Source of the DNA: Dokdonella_A ginsengisoli
GTDB lineage: Bacteria; Pseudomonadota; Gammaproteobacteria; Xanthomonadales; Rhodanobacteraceae
Direction of reading: 5' to 3'
DNA length: 64,000 bases
Assembly: GCF_042652785.1 (NCBI RefSeq)
Contig: NZ_JBHSHD010000002.1
Span: forward strand, 343,352-407,351
Position numbers and translations under genes: made by a program. Below the pieces are notes generated by a model. That model made no database searches. It saw only the letters and a program-made list of their open reading frames with translations, and was not told where the DNA came from. Positions 41,397-49,633 of the stretch are shown piece after piece; the stretch's first letter is position 1; each line of letters begins with the position of its first letter.

Positions 41397-42911
41397 ATGT
41401 TGCCAATCCGTCGCCGCGGGATGCGGCTGGGTCCGGTCCTGCTTTTGCTGCTCGCGGCGCAGGCCGGCGCGGCCGCACCGGCCGCCGCGCCTGTGGCCCT
41501 GAGCGCGGCGCAGGCCCGCGAGGACGTCCAGCTCGCCGCCGACGCCGCGGAGGCGGCCCTGACCGATCCGTTCTGGCACCAGTCGCGCGAGGAATGGACC
41601 GCGGCGCGGGCGAGCGCCCTGGCCGAGGCGGAGAAGGCGCGCGATCCGATGCGCGTGTACGCGATCGTCGCCACGCTGATGGCACACCTCGGCGAAGGCC
41701 ACCTGACCGTGCGGCCGCCGGCGGCGGCGATCGAGCACCAGCGCCGGACGGCGGCGGTGCTGCCGCTGGACCTGCACTGGAGCGGCGAAGGCATCTTCGT
41801 CGTCGCCGGCCACGGCGACGCCGCGGACATTGCGCACGGCAGCCGCCTGCTGTCGATCGACGGCGAGGGCGAGGACGCGCTGCTGGCCGAGCTGGCCTCG
41901 ATGATCCCGCGCGACGGCCGCATCCTGACCGGCCCGATGCGCGACGGCGCCGGCAAGGGCTATGCCGTGCTGCGCCATCGGCGCCGCGGCGACGAAGCGC
42001 GCTTCGAGCTGCGCTGGCGCGCGCCGGACGGAACGGTCGTGCAGCGCACGGCAGCCGCCTTTCCGCTGCGCCGGTGGCCGGCGGCGAAGGACGAGGAGGA
42101 AAGCCGCGTGGCCACGCTGGAATGGCTGGCGCCGTCGCTGGCCTACCTCGTCGTGCCCAGCTTCTCCAACCGCGTCTACCGCGCGGCCGGGCTGGATTTC
42201 CGCGACGAGATGCGGCGAATCTTCGAGGAACTGCGCCGCGGCCGGGCCACCCGCCTGATCCTCGACCTGCGCCAGAACGGCGGCGGCTCCGAACCGAACG
42301 AGAGCATCCTGTTCTCGCATCTGGTCGCCGAACCGCTGCGCAAGTACGCCGCGGTCGAAGCGCGCGGCGAGGAACTGGCGGTGAGCAGCCGGTCCGGCCG
42401 CCGCTACGACCATCGCGTCTTCGACGCGGACGAGCTGAACTTCCAGCAGCTCCTGCCCGACGGCCGGCTGAGCCGCCTGAACGTGCCGCCCGAGGGCTTG
42501 ATGACGCACTGGGAGCCGGCCACGCCGGTGTTCTCCGGCCGCCTCGTCGTGCTCGCCGGCGGCGCCACCTTCTCCGGCGGGGCCGAGCTGGCCTCGATGC
42601 TGTACCACGTGCGCCGCGGCGTGTTCGTCGGCGAGGAAACCGGCGGCGCACACGAGGGCAACGCCAGCGGCTACACCTGGGAGATCGAGCTGCCCCACAG
42701 CGGCGTGCGCCTGCACCTTCCGCTGCTGCAGTTCCGCTTCGCCTGGCCGGGCCTGCCGCGCAACCGCGGCGTGCCGCCGGACTGCGCCGCGCCGCCGCGC
42801 GTCGAGGAGATCGGCGTGCGCCGCGACCGCGCCTGGCGCATCGCCAGGGACGTGGTCGAACAGGAATGGGCGACGCCGGACGAGGCGCGCTGTCCGGCCG
42901 CGGCCGACTGA
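41397..42911 (+). CDS. Exported S41-family peptidase
   Basis: A 504-residue protein with a Sec signal peptide ending near GAAAP. It fits the tricorn-like S41 type with a Ser-His-Glu triad: His in HLGEGHLTVRP (about residue 101), Ser in GATFSGGAELASML (about 393) and Glu in VGEETGG (about 411). The oxyanion and fold motif LILDLRQNGGGSEPNESILF is present. It has GGAG eight bases before the ATG. It is divergent from the XRE/cupin regulator and shares its operators. The substrate is unknown. Confidence 0.9.
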   Translation: MLPIRRRGMRLGPVLLLLLAAQAGAAAPAAAPVALSAAQAREDVQLAADAAEAALTDPFWHQSREEWTAARASALAEAEKARDPMRVYAIVATLMAHLGEGHLTVRPPAAAIEHQRRTAAVLPLDLHWSGEGIFVVAGHGDAADIAHGSRLLSIDGEGEDALLAELASMIPRDGRILTGPMRDGAGKGYAVLRHRRRGDEARFELRWRAPDGTVVQRTAAAFPLRRWPAAKDEEESRVATLEWLAPSLAYLVVPSFSNRVYRAAGLDFRDEMRRIFEELRRGRATRLILDLRQNGGGSEPNESILFSHLVAEPLRKYAAVEARGEELAVSSRSGRRYDHRVFDADELNFQQLLPDGRLSRLNVPPEGLMTHWEPATPVFSGRLVVLAGGATFSGGAELASMLYHVRRGVFVGEETGGAHEGNASGYTWEIELPHSGVRLHLPLLQFRFAWPGLPRNRGVPPDCAAPPRVEEIGVRRDRAWRIARDVVEQEWATPDEARCPAAAD

Positions 42912-42920
42912 AGCTTCCGC

Positions 42921-43760
42921 TCAGCGGTCGAACGCGTCGCGGAAGATCACCTGCGGATCCTGCAGCGGGCGCACGTCCAGGGACAGCGAGTCGAAGTGGC
43001 GCAGGCGCGCGGGGATCGTCGATCTCACGGTGGCGACCAGGCCGGCCGATACGCGGTCCCCGCCGCAGCAGGCGGCGAGGTAGGTCAGGAAGCTCTCCGC
43101 GACGTCCTCGGAGGTGGGGTTGTCGCGGGCGTAGGTGGAGATGAACTCGGCGTCGTCGGCCTGCGCCGACAGCCAGCCGGGCGCGTTCGCCACGTCGGCG
43201 TCGAGCACCGCGTGCGTGGCTTCGTGCAGCAAGATTTCCTCCAGCACGCCCTGCGCGACGTAGCTTTGCGCCAGCGCGCCGGTGTGGATCAGCACGGCCG
43301 GGTGCACGCCATCGAAACTCGTTCCGCCGAACGGCTCGTCGCCGGCGTGGATCCACACGTAGGCCAGATGCCGGCGCAGCACGTTCGGCAGGCGTCCGAT
43401 GACCGGCGCGTAGTCCGCGGCGCGCTGGCGCGCGGCGTCGACGAACTCCGGGTTCACCTGGAACTCGACGACGTGGCCGTCGGAGAACGCGGCCTCGTAG
43501 AGGAAGACGTCCATCGTGACGTAGCCGCCGACGCGACGGTCGTACAGCAGGCGCGAACCGGTGCCCGCGTCGGTCAGCGTCGTGAATGCCGTCGGATCGT
43601 CGTCGGTGATCAGCGCCGGCGCGATGAAGGCGGTGCCCGAGTGCGGCGGCGCCGCAGCGGCGGCGGCCGGCAGCAGCATTGCCGCAGAGGCGAGCGCGGC
43701 GGCGAATCGCCATCCGCGTGTGCGGCGCACGCGCGGCCGGTCGATGTTCAAAAAGGGCAT
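42921..43760 (-). CDS. Exported zincin (HExxH) protein with IFxxAFD tail
   Basis: A 279-residue protein read from the Met at 43760 (a Met 22 codons upstream is possible). The signal peptide ends near AAAAAPP. The zinc motif is EILLHEATHAVLDADVA, and a later DVAESFLTYLAACC can give the third ligand Glu, as in gluzincins. NPEFVDAARQRAADYAPVIG and LAYVWIHAG are other visible features. The protein ends VIFRDAFDR, a variant of the tail seen on other exported proteins here. It is convergent with the S41 peptidase (9 bases between stops). The substrate is unknown. Confidence 0.83.
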   Translation of the reverse strand: MPFLNIDRPRVRRTRGWRFAAALASAAMLLPAAAAAAPPHSGTAFIAPALITDDDPTAFTTLTDAGTGSRLLYDRRVGGYVTMDVFLYEAAFSDGHVVEFQVNPEFVDAARQRAADYAPVIGRLPNVLRRHLAYVWIHAGDEPFGGTSFDGVHPAVLIHTGALAQSYVAQGVLEEILLHEATHAVLDADVANAPGWLSAQADDAEFISTYARDNPTSEDVAESFLTYLAACCGGDRVSAGLVATVRSTIPARLRHFDSLSLDVRPLQDPQVIFRDAFDR

Positions 43761-43941
43761 GTCCGTCCTCCGCGTTCGCTCCGGCGTTCGATGGTGAACG
43801 CGCAGGAAGGCGCAGCCGCGGATCACCGCCGTTGCGGCCGGGCGTGCGAGAGGGACTTGCGGCGGCCGGATGGCCGCGGGGAGGGAGAAGCCGCGGAGGC
43901 CGCGAGGGCCTCCGCGGGAAAGCGTGTCGTCGTCTACGCGC

Positions 43942-44364
43942 TCAGTCGAGCAGGTCGGCCGGCACGTTGCCGCCGTTGGCGGCGATGCGCGCCAGCACGG
44001 TCTTGTGCAGCCAGATGTTCATCTTGGCGGAGTCGGCCGTCAGCTCGGACGGAATGCCCAGCTCCTGCGCCAGCTCCTTGCGCGCGGCGAGGCTGCTGTC
44101 GATGCCGAGCAGCTTGAGCAGGTCGACGATCGAGGTGCGCCAGTTGAGCTTTTCCGGATGGTTCGCCGCGCGCTCTTCCAGCTGGGCCACGACGTCGACC
44201 ACCTCGATCGGCGTCGGCGCCGGCGGTGCAGCCGGAGTCGGTGCCGGAGCCGGTGCGGAAGCGGCCGGTTCGGCGGCGGCCGGCGGCGGTGCGGCGGGTG
44301 CCGGCTCGGCGGCCTTGGCCTTGCCGAAACCCAGCGTCGAAAGGACTTTGTCGAAAATACCCAT
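43942..44364 (-). CDS. DUF3597 domain protein
   Basis: A 140-residue protein that starts MGIFDKVLSTLGFGKAKA, the DUF3597 N-terminus, followed by a long Pro/Ala linker (residues 20-50) and the DUF3597 core: DVVAQLEERAANHPEKLNWR, TSIVDLLKLLGIDSSLAARK, ELAQELGI and KMNIWLHKTVLARIAANGG. It is small and probably cytoplasmic or membrane-associated. The fold looks like a DNA- or LysM-adjacent helical domain, but the function is unknown. Confidence 0.9.
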   Translation of the reverse strand: MGIFDKVLSTLGFGKAKAAEPAPAAPPPAAAEPAASAPAPAPTPAAPPAPTPIEVVDVVAQLEERAANHPEKLNWRTSIVDLLKLLGIDSSLAARKELAQELGIPSELTADSAKMNIWLHKTVLARIAANGGNVPADLLD

Positions 44365-44527
44365 GGCGTGCTCCCTTGATGGTCGTGGTCGAACCCTGGC
44401 GTCGCCGCGGCGCGGTCGACGGATGGCCGCCTACTATGCGGCAGATCGAGCATGCCGCGCGCAATGCGTCACACGATGTATCGAATGAGACGATACGGTT
44501 GCAAAACGTGACGAATCGCGCGCGGCG

Positions 44528-44839
44528 CTATCGGCGCAGCAGCAGCACGCGCAGCCAGCGCGCGCGCCACGACAGCGTGAACGCGACGGCGAGTGCGGCG
44601 GCGGCGAGCGACATCACCCACACCAGCGCCGCCATCGACGGATGGTCCACGCGCAGGCACAGCGCCAGCGACGAGACGAGCGCGAGCGAGCCGAGCACGC
44701 GCAGGCCGCTCGCCGTCGCCGGCGAGCGCGCGGCGTCGCCGAACACCTGCCGCCAGTGCGGCTCCATCGCCAGCGCGAACCAGCCCGTGCCGGCCAGGCT
44801 GGCGAGCAGGGCGGCGAGCAGAAGCACCGAGTCAGGCAT
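44528..44839 (-). CDS. DUF3325 membrane protein
   Basis: A 103-residue protein with three hydrophobic helices (VLLLAALLASLAGTGWFALA, GLRVLGSLALVSSLALCL, ALVWVMSLAAAALAVAF). It is the last gene of the siderophore operon and overlaps the PepSY gene by 8 bases. DUF3325 is found with DUF3649 and PepSY-associated proteins downstream of TonB receptors, where it is assumed to form part of an inner-membrane reductase. No metal ligands are conserved enough to name. Confidence 0.88.
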   Translation of the reverse strand: MPDSVLLLAALLASLAGTGWFALAMEPHWRQVFGDAARSPATASGLRVLGSLALVSSLALCLRVDHPSMAALVWVMSLAAAALAVAFTLSWRARWLRVLLLRR

Positions 44840-46496
44840 GCGAGACCTCCGCGCGCGTGCGCGCAGGCGGCGCACGCCGGACCAGCCGCCGCGCGGCGAG
44901 CAACGCGACCGCGGCGCCGGCGAGCAGGAACAGGTCGACGCCGGCCACCGGCCAGTAGCCGTTGCCGAGGGTACGGATCAGGTGGTCGCCGGTGGTCGCC
45001 CAGTTCAGCAGCACGGCGAGCACCGCGAGCACGCCGACCGCGAAAGCCTGCTCGTGCCAGGCCGGATTGCGCTCGCCGCGCGCGACTGGCGCGCTGCGCC
45101 AGAACGCGTGCGCCATCGCCAGCGCCCAGGCGCCCCAGAAGGCGTAGCGCTCGAGATCGCCGCGGCCCGGCCAGCCGGCTGGCGAGGTTTCCGGCAGCAG
45201 GCGGTTGGCGATCAGGATGCCGAGCGTGGCGAGCAGCATGCCGGTCACGGTGGTCACCGCCATCGCGTCGACGAGCCGCGCGCCGTGGCTGTCCTGCCTG
45301 GCGTGCTGGCGCTTGCGCTTCTCGACGAAGAACAGGAATCCGGTCGCGATGCACACGCAGCCGGACAGGCCGCCGAGCACGTACAGCCAGCGCAGCAGCC
45401 AGTGGCGGAAGTGCTGCAGGTGCAGGCCGGTGAGGAATTCGTTGACGCTGTCGACCGTGCTCGCCGGCGGGTCCTCGCGCAGCAGCTCGCCGGTCGAGGC
45501 CTTGAAGTGGATGCCTTCGCCGGTCAGCGCGATGCGGTCGGTGCCGGCGCGGTAGACGCTGACGTAGGCGTTGGCGTCGCCCACGTGCTGCACCGAGAGG
45601 AAACCGACCTCGCCGGCCATGCCGCGCTCGTGCCAGCGGCGCTGCGCCTGCGCCACCATCGCGTCGACCGAGGCCAGCGGCGCGGCGATGCCGGCGCGAT
45701 CGTGCGGCAGCCCGGTTTCGGCCGCCTCGATCCTCTCGTGCAGGTCGTGCAGCGGCTTGAGCTGCGTTTGTGTAAGCGGGAAGTAGATGCCGGCGAAGAT
45801 CACCAGTCCGGTGAAGGCGAAGAAGAAGTGGAACGGCAGCGCGACGACGCCGGCCATGTTGTGCAGGTCGAGCACGCTGCGCTGGTTCTTGTTCGGCCGG
45901 AACGTGAACAGCTCGCGGAAGAGCTTGCGGTGGATGACCACGCCGCTGACCAGCGCGACCAGCATCATCAGCGCGGAGAAGCCGACGATCCAGTAGCCGA
46001 CCTCGTGCCACTCCAGCGTGAGGCTGTAGTGCAACGGATAGAAGAACTGGCTGCCGATCTTGAGATGGTCGTCCGACAGCGACCTGCCGTCGCGCGGATC
46101 GATGGTGCGCTCGCCCCAGACCGCTTCCTCCGGATCCTTCGCGTTGGGCACCTCGTAGCCGGCGAACAGCCCGAGCACCGGATCGCGGTGCGTGGTGTAG
46201 GCGCTCCACTGGCGCACGACGTCGAAATGCTCGGGCATCGGGCCGTTCACGCGGTCGCGCATCAGGTCCACGCTCTCGCGCGAAGGCTGCATGCTCTCGA
46301 ACACCGGCCGCAGCACGCGATCGAACGAAGGCATCGGCTGCGGCGCGAAGCGCGACTCGGGAATCGCCCAGCGGTCGATCTCGCGGTCGAACACCGACAG
46401 CGAGCCGAAGAAGAACACCACCACCAGCACGAAGCCGAGCAGCAGGCCGAACCAGGTGTGCAGCCAGGTCATCGCCTGGCGGAAGGTCTGGAACAT
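44832..46496 (-). CDS. PepSY-associated transmembrane protein, probable ferric-siderophore reductase
   Basis: A 554-residue membrane protein read from the Met at 46496. The first helix is TWLHTWFGLLLGFVLVVVFF (conserved WLHxWxG start of the PepSY_TM family). Histidines that could bind heme lie in helices (LHYSLTLEWHEVGYWIV, LDLHNMAGVVALPFHFFFAF, LHLQHFRHWLLRWLY). The C-terminus adds five more helices. Related proteins (PiuB, FoxB type) reduce ferric siderophores at the inner membrane. It follows DUF3649 and precedes DUF3325 in the operon of the TonB receptor. Confidence 0.9.
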   Translation of the reverse strand: MFQTFRQAMTWLHTWFGLLLGFVLVVVFFFGSLSVFDREIDRWAIPESRFAPQPMPSFDRVLRPVFESMQPSRESVDLMRDRVNGPMPEHFDVVRQWSAYTTHRDPVLGLFAGYEVPNAKDPEEAVWGERTIDPRDGRSLSDDHLKIGSQFFYPLHYSLTLEWHEVGYWIVGFSALMMLVALVSGVVIHRKLFRELFTFRPNKNQRSVLDLHNMAGVVALPFHFFFAFTGLVIFAGIYFPLTQTQLKPLHDLHERIEAAETGLPHDRAGIAAPLASVDAMVAQAQRRWHERGMAGEVGFLSVQHVGDANAYVSVYRAGTDRIALTGEGIHFKASTGELLREDPPASTVDSVNEFLTGLHLQHFRHWLLRWLYVLGGLSGCVCIATGFLFFVEKRKRQHARQDSHGARLVDAMAVTTVTGMLLATLGILIANRLLPETSPAGWPGRGDLERYAFWGAWALAMAHAFWRSAPVARGERNPAWHEQAFAVGVLAVLAVLLNWATTGDHLIRTLGNGYWPVAGVDLFLLAGAAVALLAARRLVRRAPPARTRAEVSHA

Positions 46497-46507
46497 GGGC
46501 TTCTCCG

Positions 46508-46813
46508 CTACGCGACGAGGAAATGCTGCAGCCACGACGCCGCGGCGGCCATCGCGGCGCCGCCGCCGGCGAGCGCGATCCACGCGCGCGGCAGGTTCGG
46601 CGTGACGAAGGCCCAGCAGAACACCGTGAGGTAGAGCAGGAAGGCGAGGATCGCGCCCAGGTGCTCGGCGTCGTGGAAGGCCATGCCGAGCGCGTACAGC
46701 CCTGCCACGGCGAGCGCGATGAAGCCCCAGCAGAAGACGTAGCCGCCGAGCACGGCGGTGGCGATGCGCAGCAGGACCGCGGAACGCGAAGTGGAGGGGG
46801 TGAGGGTGGCCAT
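46508..46813 (-). CDS. DUF3649 membrane protein
   Basis: A 101-residue protein with three hydrophobic helices and a histidine-containing loop (ALGMAFHDAEHLGAILAF, LTVFCWAFVTPNLPRAWIAL). DUF3649 is annotated as an iron-transporter partner; it always sits next to TonB siderophore receptors and PepSY reductases. It begins 88 bases after the receptor stop and ends 11 bases before the PepSY gene. Confidence 0.88.
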   Translation of the reverse strand: MATLTPSTSRSAVLLRIATAVLGGYVFCWGFIALAVAGLYALGMAFHDAEHLGAILAFLLYLTVFCWAFVTPNLPRAWIALAGGGAAMAAAASWLQHFLVA

Positions 46814-46901
46814 GTCGGTGGATCCCGGGTAGGTGGCGCGCGAGATGCGCTGTCGGCTGCCTTTGCCGCCGGGCCCGCAGGCCGCGGCAGCGCTTGGATC
46901 G

Positions 46902-49379
46902 TCAGAACCGGTACGTCACGTTGAGGCTGACGTTGCGCGGGGTGCCCCAGGTGTAGGTGCTGTACCAGCTGAAGATCGTGTAGTACTTCTTGTCGAGCAG
47001 GTTGTTGACCGACAGCGCGGCCGACAGGCGCTCGTTGAATTCGTAGCGTGCCATCGCGTCGAGCACCCAGTAGTCCTTGGCCGTGTGCCGCTGCATTCCG
47101 CCCGAAGGCGTGGCGATGTCGCCCCAGGTCTCGTCCTGCCAGCGCGCGCCGCCGCCCACGGTCAGGCCCTTCAGGCGGCCGCCGGGCTGGTAGCTGGCGT
47201 ACAGCGTGAATTCGTTGGCCGGCGTCAGTGTCTGCACGCGCGCGCCCTGCTGGCGCGAGACGTGGTGCGAGTAGCCGCCCTGCAGCTGCCAGCCTTCGGC
47301 GATGCGGCCGGACATCTCCACCTCGTAGCCTTCGGTCTTCACGCCCTGGATGGCCTTGTAGGCCACGCCGCCGGTCGGCGTCAGGCCGCCGCTCTCGATG
47401 CCGAAGTTGTCCTGCTCCAGGCGGAATATCGCCGCGGACGCGTTCAGGCGGCCGTCGAAGAACTCCGCCTTGGCGCCGATCTCGTAGTTGTTGCCTTCCA
47501 GCGGATTGAGCACGCGGCCGCGCTCGTCCTGCAGCGATTGCGGCGAGAAGATGCTGGTGTAGCTGGCGTACAGCGACCAGTGCTCGTCGAGGTCGTAGAC
47601 GGCGCCGACGTAGGGCACGAACACGCCCGATTCGTCGAGGTCGGCGACCTGGTTGCGGTACCACGACCAGCGCCCGCCGGTGATGAGCTTGAGATCGTCA
47701 CGCAGGTTCCAGCGCGCCGCCGCGTACGCGCCGCGCTCGCGCGTGACCTCGTCGTTGGTGAAGTCGGGCACCGCGCCCCACTGCGGCCGCGGCACGTTGC
47801 CGATCCAGTGGTAGTAGTCCTCGACGTCGAAGCGGTAGTCGGGCAGGTTGTACCAGCCGTTGTTGCGCCAGCGGCGCCGCGCCGAGGACACGCCGACGAC
47901 CAGCTCGTGCTCGCGGCCGGCGAGCTGGAACGGACCGTTGACGAAGCCGTCGAACGCGTCGCTGGTGGTGCGGCCGATGTACTGGCCGACCCACATCGAA
48001 ACGCCCGAGCCATCGACGGGATCGGGGAAGCCCGCGGCGGCCGCGCCGAGGTTGGCGTCGTAGCCGTTGACCTGGTGGTTGTACTGCAGCTTGGCGACCC
48101 AGCCGTTGGCGAACACGTGATCCAGCGTGGCGAAGCCGGTGCGCGTGTACTGGTCCCAGTGGCTCCAGTCGGCGCCGTTGTTGAACGAGCGCGGCATCGC
48201 GTTGAAGCCGCCCTCGGAGTTCAGCAGCGGGATGCCGCCCCAGGTCGAAGCCTCGGGCTTGTTGTCCTGCTTGTCGCCGCCGATCGTGAGCAGGGTGTTC
48301 GGCGTCAGGTCCGCTTCGAGGATGCCGTAGAACACCGACGCCTGGCGCGAATAGCGGTCGAGGTTGGAGCTGCGGTCCTCGTACGCGGCGACGCCGCGCG
48401 CGCGGATGCTGCCGCTCTCGTTGAGCGGGCCGCCGACGTCGACTTCGCCGCGATAGGTATCCCAGCGGCCGGCGCCCAGCTGCAGGTGGCCGGAGAGGTC
48501 GCGCGTGGGCTTCTTGCGGATCAGGTTGATGGTCGCGCCGGGCGTGCCGCTGCCGGTGAGCAGGCCGGTGGCGCCCTTGAGCACCTCGATGCGGTCGTAG
48601 ATCGCCATGTCGCTGAGCGTGTTGCCGGCCGAGTACGCCGAGTCGCGCATCATCGGGATGCCGTCGTACTGGAAGTTCTGGATGGCGAAGCCGCGCGCGT
48701 AGTACTCGGTGCGCTCGCTGTCGTAGGTCACGATGCTGATGCCCGGCGTGTGCTGCATGACCTGGTCGATCGTGGTCAGGTTGAAGTCGTCCATCACCTG
48801 CCGCGTGATGACGCTGATCGACTGCGGCGTCTGCCGCGGCGTCAGCACCATGCGCGTGGCGGTGGCGATGGCGCCGGGCGTGTACGAGCCGCTGCCCTCG
48901 GTGATCTCGCCGAGCAGGTTGGACACGACCTGCACCGTCGGCAGGATGGCCTCGGCATCGGCCGTCGCCGGCGAGGAATCCGCGCCGGCGGCGGCGGCTT
49001 CCACGGCATAGCCGCCGTTCGCGTCGGCCACCGCGCGCAGGCCGTGGCCGCGCAGCAGTTCGGCCAAGCCCTCGGTCACCGTGTAGCGGCCGGAAAGGCC
49101 GGCGCTGGTCCGCTCCTGGGTCAGCGCGGACGGCGCAGCGAGCGTCACGCCGGCCTGCATCGCGAAGCGCTTCAGCGTCGCCGCCAGCGAACCGCCGGGG
49201 ATCGCGTAGCTGCGCGCCTGCGCGGCCGCCGCCTGCCTGGCCGCCGCCTCGTCCGCCACCGCCGGCGCGCCGGACAGGGCAACGGCCAGGCAGGCGGCCA
49301 GTGCGAGCGGGCGCGAAGGACGCACGGCGCGGACGGCACAAGCCATCGCGGAACCGGTTCGAAGACGGGTGGACGACAT
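46902..49379 (-). CDS. TonB-dependent siderophore receptor with N-terminal STN domain
   Basis: An 825-residue outer-membrane receptor read from the Met at 49379. A signal peptide (to about residue 42) is followed by an STN signalling domain (about 56-126, SYAIPGGSLAATLKRFAMQA, GLSGRYTVTEGLAELLRGHG), a TonB-box-like LPTVQVV, the plug (about 165-280, QSISVITRQVMDDF, GFAIQNFQYDGIPM) and a 22-strand barrel ending in LNVTYRF. Residues VLKGATGLLTGSGTPGATIN are the FhuE/FpvA-type plug signature. It should import a ferric siderophore. A Fur box overlaps its promoter. No FecI/FecR pair lies beside it, so its STN domain has no obvious partner here. Confidence 0.94.
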   Translation of the reverse strand: MSSTRLRTGSAMACAVRAVRPSRPLALAACLAVALSGAPAVADEAAARQAAAAQARSYAIPGGSLAATLKRFAMQAGVTLAAPSALTQERTSAGLSGRYTVTEGLAELLRGHGLRAVADANGGYAVEAAAAGADSSPATADAEAILPTVQVVSNLLGEITEGSGSYTPGAIATATRMVLTPRQTPQSISVITRQVMDDFNLTTIDQVMQHTPGISIVTYDSERTEYYARGFAIQNFQYDGIPMMRDSAYSAGNTLSDMAIYDRIEVLKGATGLLTGSGTPGATINLIRKKPTRDLSGHLQLGAGRWDTYRGEVDVGGPLNESGSIRARGVAAYEDRSSNLDRYSRQASVFYGILEADLTPNTLLTIGGDKQDNKPEASTWGGIPLLNSEGGFNAMPRSFNNGADWSHWDQYTRTGFATLDHVFANGWVAKLQYNHQVNGYDANLGAAAAGFPDPVDGSGVSMWVGQYIGRTTSDAFDGFVNGPFQLAGREHELVVGVSSARRRWRNNGWYNLPDYRFDVEDYYHWIGNVPRPQWGAVPDFTNDEVTRERGAYAAARWNLRDDLKLITGGRWSWYRNQVADLDESGVFVPYVGAVYDLDEHWSLYASYTSIFSPQSLQDERGRVLNPLEGNNYEIGAKAEFFDGRLNASAAIFRLEQDNFGIESGGLTPTGGVAYKAIQGVKTEGYEVEMSGRIAEGWQLQGGYSHHVSRQQGARVQTLTPANEFTLYASYQPGGRLKGLTVGGGARWQDETWGDIATPSGGMQRHTAKDYWVLDAMARYEFNERLSAALSVNNLLDKKYYTIFSWYSTYTWGTPRNVSLNVTYRF

Positions 49380-49466
49380 GGAATTTCCCTGTTCGATGGA
49401 TGGCCGGCGGCGCTGCAGCGCCCGCGTCCGTCCGGGCGCGCCGACGGAGGCGACTCTCATGCACAT

Positions 49467-49485
49467 GAGAATGATTCTCACTATC
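49467..49485. promoter_or_regulatory. Fur box
   Basis: GAGAATGATTCTCACTATC matches the 19-bp Fur consensus GATAATGATAATCATTATC at 15 positions. It overlaps the -10 element of the promoter of the receptor operon, 88 bases before the start codon. Fur-Fe(II) bound there would shut the operon in iron-rich cells. Confidence 0.85.
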
Positions 49486-49512
49486 ATAGTCGTTCCGATC
49501 GAGCGACGGCAA
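49483..49512 (-). promoter_or_regulatory. Sigma-70 promoter of the siderophore receptor operon
   Basis: On the minus strand TTGCCG (49507-49512) and TATGAT (49483-49488) are separated by 18 bases. The Fur box overlaps the -10 element and the start site, as in typical Fur-repressed promoters. Confidence 0.65.
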
Positions 49513-49633
49513 ATTGCCCGGTACGGACGTCTTTACGGCTGGACGCGCGCAGGTCGCGAAGAGGCGATGGCGGCACCGGGCGCCGCCGCGACCGGCCCGG
49601 CGAGGAACCTGCCGGGCGACGAAGCGGAGCGCC

